Shown piece after piece: positions 58,902-64,000 of a stretch of DNA of 64,000 bases. Origin of the DNA: Nodularia sp. NIES-3585 (lineage in GTDB: Bacteria; Cyanobacteriota; Cyanobacteriia; Cyanobacteriales; Nostocaceae); assembly GCF_002218065.1 (NCBI RefSeq), contig NZ_BDUB01000001.1, positions 445,567 through 509,566 of the forward strand, written 5' to 3'. A program made the position numbers and the translations under genes. The number at the start of each line of letters is the position of its first letter. The first letter of the stretch is position 1. The notes beneath the pieces were generated by a model. That model did no database searches. It was not told where the DNA came from and saw only the letters and a list, made by a program, of their open reading frames with translations.

Positions 58902-59930
58902 TTATCCCATGAATGATGCAATTTTCTCTTTAACTCAACTCTGCACAAGGAATAGCGTTTACTACCTCTTATAGACGCGTCTCTAGTTATGGATTAGTTT
59001 CGCTCTCAGATGTCTAGTCAACGACTCAAATTTGTTTCGCAATCAATATTACAATTATTAGTCACTCATTTGAGTGTTGAGAAAATGCTATCCACAAGTA
59101 AATACTGGATAGGTATGCTACTGATATCAGGCAGATATTTAATATACAATTAAAGTCTTTCATGTTACTGGACTCAAGGTAAAAGTGTGTGAGAAGCTGG
59201 AAAATTTTAGTGTATAAGCCTTGCTGTCAACATCCAAATAATGGGATGCTGAAAAATAAGTTTAAGAACAAATGCTTAAACTAAGCCAAATTAATTAGCT
59301 CATTTAATAGATGGAACTACGAAATTAGGGCAGGTTAGACACGGCTAACTCCCAACAGTTATTTATCGAAAATGAATGTACAAACAAATACACTTTACAA
59401 CCTAACCTCAATTCGGCTGAGGTAGGCGGCTAAAGAGCTGTGATGAGTTAAACTCGCCTAATCTTTGACTAGCTTTTCACCAAAGCTTTAGTTCTGCTAC
59501 TAGCCCCACACTGCTGTTCAGACCAGCAGCAATAACCAGCTAGCTAGCATTCATTGGTTAGCCTATGGGTTTATTATGTACGCTATCGTGATCTTTGCTA
59601 TCTATTATAAATCTAAACTAGACTAAAGCCAAAAAAATAATTAGAAAATTTAGTCTTTCCAGCAGTTGTGCGGAATGTTTAATTAATGTAGCGGTAATTA
59701 AAAGCTGAAAAAGTCTGTTTGCTCAGGCGATCGCTATGAAAAACTAGTAAAATATACTCATAGCATTTCCTATGTATTTTTTCTCAAAGTTAACTTCCAA
59801 GCCCTTTCTGTGTCGGGGTTAGCGTGTATACACAAGTCCCCGAATGATTCAAAAATTACCGAATTGCAATACAGCGCAGTTCTCCTGGAGGATTTGCTAT
59901 AATTTGACAGCTTTAAACGAATTAGCACAA
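58902..59930. other. 1-kb intergenic region upstream of the MscS pair
   Basis: No protein gene is supported on either strand. It contains a GACGCGTCTCTAG-type repeat fragment (about 58974) and a structured stretch at 59401-59559, described separately. Confidence 0.55.
59401..59559. ncRNA. Candidate structured RNA (strand unknown)
   Basis: Successive hairpins: CCTAACCTCA (59401-59410) with TGAGGTAGG (59418-59426, one bulge); GAGT/ACTC (59445-59455) enclosed by AGGCG/CGCCT (59424-59428 with 59555-type distance 59455-59459); AGCTTT/AAAGCT (59471-59487); CTGCTG/CAGCAG (59511-59529); AACCA/TGGTT (59534-59559). Five neighbouring stems in 160 bp without an ORF suggest an RNA gene or leader. It does not match tmRNA, RNase P RNA or a tRNA as I know them. 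Confidence 0.3.
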
Positions 59931-59966
59931 GCGATCGCGCATCATCTAGGATAATTTTAGCTCAAT
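59931..59966 (+). repeat. Direct repeat, copy 1, bordering the toxin-antitoxin island
   Basis: GCGATCGC followed by a 26-bp stretch beginning ATCATCTAGGATAATT (59941-59966). An identical 26-bp copy, also preceded by GCGATCGC, is at 61285-61310. Confidence 0.9.
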
Positions 59967-59974
59967 CAGGGTAG

Positions 59975-60030
59975 GCGATGGCGCACAGCGCCAGCCGCAG
60001 GCGATAGCTGCGCTCGCCGAAGGCATCGCA
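59975..60030. repeat. 56-bp palindromic repeat GCGATGGCG ... GGCATCGC
   Basis: Composed of GCGATGGCGCACAGCGCC and GCGATAGCTGCG / CTCGCCGAAGGCATCGC parts. A second 56-bp copy is at 60788-60843 and an inverted, interrupted copy lies in panE. Confidence 0.9.
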
Positions 60031-60042
60031 TGACTCCACTTT

Positions 60043-60405
60043 TTAAAACAGAGGCAAAAACTCTATGCGGTCTTGATACTCGTTATCAAATGAACCTTCT
60101 GCTATCAAAAGTAACTGTTCTAGATTTTCACCAACGCTTAATTTTGGACTTAGAAGGAATATTCCTGGCACATGATGCTTTTGAGCTATATGATCTGCCA
60201 AGTGAACTGGCATAGATTTGCGGTTGTTAGTGACTAGAACAAAATCGTTTTCTTCACACCAAAGCAAAATTTCAGGGTCTAATGTTCCCTTTTGTGGAGT
60301 AGTTAAATCTCCAACCGCCATGACAAACAAATCAGGCTGGAAGCGGCGTAATTGAATTGTGTAAATCGGATCAACGTTCTCATCTATGAGATACTTAAGC
60401 GCCAT
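60043..60405 (-). CDS. DUF5615 PIN-like putative toxin
   Basis: A 120-residue PIN-like nuclease-fold protein, the usual toxin-like partner of DUF433 proteins. The start MALKYLIDENVDPIYTIQLR has the first acidic pair (DEN), and ILLWCEENDFVLVTNNRKSM the second (ENDF...TNN). Residues for metal binding appear intact. Its start overlaps the DUF433 stop by 11 bp, typical of such two-gene modules. Toxicity in this family is often predicted but not generally shown. Confidence 0.82.
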   Translation of the reverse strand: MALKYLIDENVDPIYTIQLRRFQPDLFVMAVGDLTTPQKGTLDPEILLWCEENDFVLVTNNRKSMPVHLADHIAQKHHVPGIFLLSPKLSVGENLEQLLLIAEGSFDNEYQDRIEFLPLF

Positions 60406-60730
60406 GAGATGGAATCGCCATTTTTTCAGCCTTTAATTTACGTAGTTTTTCTACAACTGGGTTGGGGTTGCGGCGTTGTTCTTCTCTCATGCGATCGCCC
60501 CACTCTAGCCAATCTTTTATATAAGCATCTATTGCTTGCTGATTGTGTAAGTAGTAAAGAATAGTTGCATAAACTTGTTCTAAAGTCAATGAGGTGTAAG
60601 TTTTGGCAATCTCTTCGGGAGTTTTAGCACGGAAGAGGTAGTCAAACAAAATGGTTTCAATTCCTACTCGTGTACCCTGAAGCCGAATATCATCAGGCGC
60701 TAGAAAGTTAAAGTAGTCTTCGAGTTGCAT
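60395..60730 (-). CDS. DUF433 putative antitoxin
   Basis: A 111-residue DUF433 protein with N-terminal strand-helix part (NFLAPDDIRLQGTRVGIETI) and the helical C-part (PEEIAKTYTSLTLEQVYATI). It probably neutralises the DUF5615 protein encoded directly downstream with 11 bp overlap. The C-terminal tail (RNPNPVVEKLRKLKAEKMAI) is longer than in short DUF433 members. Confidence 0.82.
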   Translation of the reverse strand: MQLEDYFNFLAPDDIRLQGTRVGIETILFDYLFRAKTPEEIAKTYTSLTLEQVYATILYYLHNQQAIDAYIKDWLEWGDRMREEQRRNPNPVVEKLRKLKAEKMAIPSHGA

Positions 60731-60787
60731 AGTTAGCTGAGGCTAATAATATATGTATTCCTTGATCGTAGCATTGAGCCTACTTGA

Positions 60788-60843
60788 GCGATGGCGCGGA
60801 GCGCCCGCAGCAGGCGATAGCTGCGCTCGCCGAAGGCATCGCA
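60788..60843. repeat. 56-bp palindromic repeat, second copy
   Basis: Same ends and length as the copy at 59975-60030, with a few substitutions. It touches the stop codon of the toxin remnant at 60844. Confidence 0.9.
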
Positions 60844-60960
60844 TTAATCCACCTCTAACTCACCTACCACCAAAATTCTCAATTGTGTTACGTAACAAAC
60901 CTTCCCGATGCTTATCTGCTTCTCGTCTACTCTGAGAAACCCATCAATAATGAATTTCAT
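60844..60960 (-). pseudogene. Probable DUF5615 toxin remnant, 38 codons
   Basis: The ATG at 60960 overlaps the DUF433 stop as ATGA, and the product begins MKFIID, the usual start of DUF5615 toxins. The rest (GFLRVDEKQISIGKVCYVTQ) is far too short (38 against about 110-120 residues) and ends at the palindromic repeat. The middle and end of the toxin are therefore deleted. Confidence 0.5.
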
Positions 60961-61193
60961 GAAGCGATTTTATGAATGCTTTTGACTTGGCTGAGTCGTG
61001 CTGCAAATAACAGAACAGCCAAAATATCTTCAGATTCTAAGTCTTCATAATCTGCCAATATTTCCTCAGTAGTCATGCCAGAACTGAGCATTTCTAGGAT
61101 AAACTCAACTGGATAACGTAGTCCTCTAATGCAGGGTTTTCCGTGACAGATATGAGGGTTCAGGGTTATACGTTGTAGCAGTGTGTCATCCAT
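60957..61193 (-). CDS. DUF433 antitoxin, orphan
   Basis: A 78-residue DUF433 protein of the common type: LQRITLNPHICHGKPCIRGL, then YPVEFILEMLSSGMTTEEIL, ADYEDLESEDILAVLLFAAR. The start is the ATG at 61193; a TTG at 61211 would add six residues. Its toxin partner directly downstream appears deleted (60844-60960), so it may be an orphan, possibly acting as an anti-addiction antitoxin. Confidence 0.85.
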   Translation of the reverse strand: MDDTLLQRITLNPHICHGKPCIRGLRYPVEFILEMLSSGMTTEEILADYEDLESEDILAVLLFAARLSQVKSIHKIAS

Positions 61194-61229
61194 GCTGTGA
61201 GATAGCCACAAAAATGATCATCATCTATC

Positions 61230-61262
61230 AGCATATCATCAGGAACTAGAAAGTTAAACTAA
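61230..61262 (-). pseudogene. Fragment of another DUF433 gene
   Basis: On the minus strand the segment reads NFLVPDDM, nearly the same as NFLAPDDI in the DUF433 gene at 60395-60730. It is only a fragment, evidence that a further module once stood here. Confidence 0.45.
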
Positions 61263-61276
61263 CATTCAGCCATTGA

Positions 61277-61310
61277 GCGATCGCATCATCTAGGATAATT
61301 TTAGCTCAAT
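61277..61310 (+). repeat. Direct repeat, copy 2, bordering the toxin-antitoxin island
   Basis: GCGATCGC plus the same 26-bp sequence as at 59941-59966. The two copies enclose all DUF433/DUF5615 genes. Confidence 0.9.
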
Positions 61311-61315
61311 GAAGG

Positions 61316-61534
61316 TCAGGCGGTTGGCTCAAAATGTAACACCATAATCTGCTCTGGAGTTAAACCAACAGATTCATAGGTTTGTCCATTGTGATCGCTA
61401 AATTCTACTTCAAACGCAGCACCATCGGCTAATAACTCGACTATTGTACCAACTTGACCACGCAACAAATTATATTCCGGTATATCATCTGTGAGTGCTA
61501 TTACATCTAGTAACTTTGGTGTATTCTGACTCAT
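61316..61534 (-). CDS. DUF4926 protein
   Basis: A 72-residue protein of a family common in cyanobacterial toxin-antitoxin-like loci. The pattern LLDVIALTDDIPEYNLLRGQ, VGTIVELL, AFEVEFSDHNGQTYE and L-T-P-E-Q-I is typical and suggests a small SH3-like barrel. A partner (DUF6883-type) is not visible beside it. GAGG lies upstream of the ATG. Confidence 0.8.
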   Translation of the reverse strand: MSQNTPKLLDVIALTDDIPEYNLLRGQVGTIVELLADGAAFEVEFSDHNGQTYESVGLTPEQIMVLHFEPTA

Positions 61535-61563
61535 TTTTTATAACCTCGAAGATTTGTAGATTT

Positions 61564-61650
61564 GTAGGTTGGGTTGAGGAACGAAACCCAACATTAATTA
61601 CAATATACGAATGGGTGGTGTTGGGTTGCGCTGCGCTTAACCCAACCTAC
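61564..61650. repeat. REP/BIME-like repeat upstream of the RAYT gene
   Basis: Begins GTAGGTTGGGTTGAGGAACG, ends AACCCAACCTAC, with inner palindromes TGGGTT...AACCCA and TTGGGTTGCGCTGCGC. 87 bp. It shares a 30-bp-plus middle part with the copy downstream of the RAYT gene. Confidence 0.9.
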
Positions 61651-61702
61651 GAGGTAAAATAAATATAATAAAATACGAATTTACGCAAAAGATATTTACA
61701 TT

Positions 61703-62245
61703 ATGGAATATCGTCGCGCCAAGGTGCAAGGAGGAACATACTTTTTTACATTAGTCACAGAAAAAAGACAAAAAATATTATGTTTACCAAATAATGTTTT
61801 TTTACTAAGAGATGCTTTTCGCTACGTGATGCAGAAACATTCTTTTATTATAGATGCTGTTGTTATTTTGCCTGATCATCTCCACTGTATTTGGACTTTA
61901 CCAGAAAAAGATCAGGATTTTTCCACTCGTTGGCGTTTGATTAAAAGTTATTTTAGTCGTAGATGTGAAACTATTTTACCAGAAAATATATCTATATCTA
62001 AACAAAAGAAACAACAACGTGCAGTATGGCAAAATCGTTTTTGGGAACATTTAATTAAAGATGAGATAGATTTTCAAAATCATATTGAATATATTCACTA
62101 TAATCCAGTGAAACATGGTTTGGTAAAATCACCAAAAGATTGGGAATATTCCAGTTTTCATCGTTCTGTACGTCAAGGTATCTATGACATTATGTGGGGT
62201 GCGGGTGAGGAAATTATTTTTGATGACCATATTGGAAACGAGTAG
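61703..62245 (+). CDS. REP-associated tyrosine transposase (RAYT, IS200-like HUH domain)
   Basis: A 180-residue single-strand DNA transposase of the TnpA_REP type. HUH motif in AVVILPDHLHCIWTLP and the catalytic Tyr in IEYIHYNPVKHGLVKSP are present. N-terminus YRRAKVQGGTYFFTLVTEKR is typical. It probably cuts and pastes the REP sequences that flank it on both sides: the stop codon itself is formed within the downstream repeat. No IS-type ends are seen, consistent with a domesticated element. Confidence 0.92.
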   Translation: MEYRRAKVQGGTYFFTLVTEKRQKILCLPNNVFLLRDAFRYVMQKHSFIIDAVVILPDHLHCIWTLPEKDQDFSTRWRLIKSYFSRRCETILPENISISKQKKQQRAVWQNRFWEHLIKDEIDFQNHIEYIHYNPVKHGLVKSPKDWEYSSFHRSVRQGIYDIMWGAGEEIIFDDHIGNE

Positions 62246-62330
62246 GTTGGGTAGAACGAAGTGAAACCCAACATTAACTGCAATATACGAATGGGTGGTG
62301 TTGGGTTGCGCTGTGCTTAACCCAACCTAC
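62242..62330. repeat. REP/BIME-like repeat downstream of the RAYT gene
   Basis: GTAGGTTGGGTAGAACG ... AACCCAACCTAC, about 89 bp and closely similar to 61564-61650, same orientation. Its first bases supply the RAYT stop codon. Confidence 0.9.
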
Positions 62331-62343
62331 AATTAAACTGATT

Positions 62344-63366
62344 TTAATTAATTCTTTCTAACCATGTTTTTAATGCTCTATTAACAATATTTTTAGTTTC
62401 ATCAACAAATATTTGGTTGTATACTTGTCCTAAATGTATAAGTTCTGAAAATAATCTTCCTGAATGTTTTGGCACAGAATAAAATATTTTATTAAAGAAT
62501 TTTTCCCACAATATACTTTTTTCTTTCACAGGAGCATATCGCGAATATGTGAGATATTCTTCTGTTGTATCAACTTGCATTCTAACAATAGTTTTATTTT
62601 TACGGTCGGGAATAATTAGCCATAAAAATAATATGATCTTCTTTGATTTTCTATCAAACGAAAATTCCGCACATTGTCTCAGTTTATCCTTGCCATACCT
62701 ACTTGCATAGACAATACTTTTATTCACTATGATTTCTTCTATCCTGTGGTCAAAACTTAATATTTCCTGTCTGATTTGCTTTAAGTTTTCTAATTCTGTT
62801 TCTGTCAATGCACCTAACCAATCTAACAATAATCTTGGTGCTTCAGGAATTTTATCATTTTGTTGATTTTGTAAATTAACAAAATGATAATTAATTTTTA
62901 TCAGATTTGCTTCTGACTGGTTAGAAATTTGAGATACAGAAAAATAAAATTCGTTATCTTCTTTACATATAATAGAAAAAGTAAATAGCTCGAAGTTTAA
63001 GCGGCTATGTTTTTCATCAATTAAATTATGCCGATGAAAGTTAGGACATATTGCCAATAACCGAACTTCTTGATCATAATCAACATTATCTTTAAAAGGT
63101 TTTTCTTCTGCTAAATTCTCATAATAGCGTGTCAGTTGATTAATAATATAACGATCTTCTGTATTTTTTAATTCAATAATAGTTAGTTGATTATTTTTGC
63201 CAATTCCTATAATGTCACAAATCTCTCCTTTTATATATAATTGCCGTGCTAAAGGCTTTAGTTCAAATATTTCTGCTAAATTATCCCAAACAAAGGTTTC
63301 TAATTCAGACTCATCAATAAATTTCCAGCCTTGAACAGTTTTTTGTAATGCTACTTTGTTTTTCAT
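62344..63366 (-). CDS. NucS/DUF91-like PD-(D/E)XK nuclease
   Basis: A 340-residue protein. Residues 1-120 resemble the RecB/NucS-type core: GEICDIIGIGKNNQLTIIEL followed by KNTED gives the D...E-x-K catalytic triad. The preceding region ESELETFVWDNLAEIFELKP fits a NucS/EndoMS C-terminal domain. The remaining 220 residues (RVQVDTTEEYLTYSRYA-like segment, long helices) are not recognised. It could be a DNA-repair or defence nuclease. Strongly AT-rich, flanked by REP repeats, so probably acquired. Confidence 0.7.
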   Translation of the reverse strand: MKNKVALQKTVQGWKFIDESELETFVWDNLAEIFELKPLARQLYIKGEICDIIGIGKNNQLTIIELKNTEDRYIINQLTRYYENLAEEKPFKDNVDYDQEVRLLAICPNFHRHNLIDEKHSRLNFELFTFSIICKEDNEFYFSVSQISNQSEANLIKINYHFVNLQNQQNDKIPEAPRLLLDWLGALTETELENLKQIRQEILSFDHRIEEIIVNKSIVYASRYGKDKLRQCAEFSFDRKSKKIILFLWLIIPDRKNKTIVRMQVDTTEEYLTYSRYAPVKEKSILWEKFFNKIFYSVPKHSGRLFSELIHLGQVYNQIFVDETKNIVNRALKTWLERIN

Positions 63367-63433
63367 CGTGGTGATAGCAGTAATAATATATTTAATTTAT
63401 ACTAAAAACTGCCTGATTATACCTGTTCAGTCC

Positions 63434-63505
63434 CGTAGTGAAACCCAACATTAACTGCAATATACCGATGGGTTGTGTTGGGTTTCGTTCCTCTACCCAA
63501 CCTAC
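63434..63505. repeat. REP-like repeat, third copy
   Basis: GTAGTGAAACCCAACATTAA ... TACCCAACCTAC. The right palindrome has TTTCGTTCCTC in place of TGCGCTGCGC. Confidence 0.85.
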
Positions 63506-63592
63506 AATTATTCGTTTCAGTCTTGGCGCGAAACTTAAACTTTAGTACACTTACCCAAAAAATTCCCATAACCTCAAAAACCGATAACTGGT

Positions 63593-63621
63593 GTTGGGTT
63601 TCGTTCCTCTACCCAACCTAC
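63593..63621. repeat. REP-like repeat, single unit
   Basis: TGTTGGGTTTCGTTCCTCTA CCCAACCTAC-type half element, 70 bp upstream of ileS. Confidence 0.8.
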
Positions 63622-63690
63622 GAACTAGAATCATGCCCATCTCTTATAATTGATCGGATAACCTGCACATATAATCTTAGGCATGAGACT

Positions 63691-64000
63691 GTGACAGAAC
63701 CTGGAAACTACAAAGATACGGTAAACTTACCCAAGACTAAATTCGATATGCGGGCTAACGCTATCAAGCGGGAACCTGAAATCCAAAAATTCTGGGCGGA
63801 AAATAACATTTACGATCGCCTGTCCCAAGAAAACCCCGGCGAATTATTTATACTTCATGATGGGCCTCCCTACGCCAACGGCTCATTGCATATTGGTCAT
63901 GCCTTAAATAAAATTCTCAAAGATATTATTAACCGCTACCAACTGCTGCAAGGGCGTAAAGTTAGATACGTGGCGGGTTGGGATTGTCACGGATTACCCA
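63691..64000 (+). CDS. ileS: Isoleucyl-tRNA synthetase (3' end outside window)
   Basis: Class I aminoacyl-tRNA synthetase charging tRNA-Ile. The frame begins at GTG 63691 ([20 protein letters not shown]) and stays open to the window end. The HIGH signature is in [20 protein letters not shown], followed by [13 protein letters not shown], the family's next conserved motif. The nearest upstream ATG (63683) meets a stop after three codons, so GTG is the likely start. Only 103 of about 960 residues are visible. Confidence 0.95.
   Translation, partial: MTEPGNYKDTVNLPKTKFDMRANAIKREPEIQKFWAENNIYDRLSQENPGELFILHDGPPYANGSLHIGHALNKILKDIINRYQLLQGRKVRYVAGWDCHGLP

Noticed and set aside
59200-59600. tmRNA, RNase P RNA or 6S RNA
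   Set aside because: No tag-peptide reading frame, no tRNA-like ends and none of the conserved RNase P blocks were found on either strand; kept only as an unassigned structured candidate.

Overview
The window comes from a filamentous, heterocyst-type cyanobacterium (Nostocales; Nostoc, Anabaena or a close relative). The main evidence is the rbcL-rbcX-rbcS operon, a sigC-furA pair facing a cell-wall-binding gene as in Anabaena PCC 7120, CobN, Ycf23, RbcX and Tab2 homologues, GCGATCGC (HIP1) octamers throughout, and many heptanucleotide tandem repeats of the STRR type described from heterocystous cyanobacteria. No heterocyst or nif gene is present, so the genus cannot be fixed.

Layout. 0-7 kb: sigC (cut at its 5' end), furA, a convergent peptidoglycan-binding membrane protein, and cobN. 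7-19 kb: a GAF histidine kinase, a carotenoid-desaturase-like flavoprotein, two little-known genes, panE, an acyl-CoA ligase, a Uma2 protein, panB and a secreted beta-propeller. 19-22 kb: rbcL-rbcX-rbcS with a clear terminator, then a deleted IS701-like element. 22-30 kb: a Ser/Thr kinase with WD40 repeats, a glycosyltransferase-methyltransferase pair, and a ClC channel with CBS and Usp domains whose last domain is out of frame. 30-42 kb: tldE/pmbA, tab2, a Usp protein, an LDH homologue with altered catalytic residues, ycf23, a DegT aminotransferase, fetB, a TPR protein and an Rpn-type nuclease. 42-59 kb: a succinyl-CoA-synthetase-like pair, a membrane protein of unknown function, a DUF1995 protein, a sugar transferase, an ABC exporter, galE, a SafE-type membrane protein overlapping a secreted partner, a truncated GH65 gene and two tandem MscS channels. 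59-64 kb: an accessory island with DUF433/DUF5615 toxin-antitoxin genes and fragments, DUF4926, a REP-associated transposase with its repeats, a NucS-like nuclease, and the start of ileS.

The dominant theme is short repeats and their effect on genes. Heptamer tracts and palindromic elements lie between genes, and also inside cobN (four places), panE, panB and the ClC gene. In cobN, panE and panB they keep the frame and add peptide; in the ClC gene a 17-unit heptamer tract leaves the C-terminal Usp domain out of frame. A second theme is enzyme homologues lacking key residues: an LDH family member with Tyr at both the catalytic Arg and His positions, a succinyl-CoA synthetase pair without the phosphohistidine, and a ClC protein with Gln at the gating glutamate. 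All family assignments were made by reading motifs; no database search was run.
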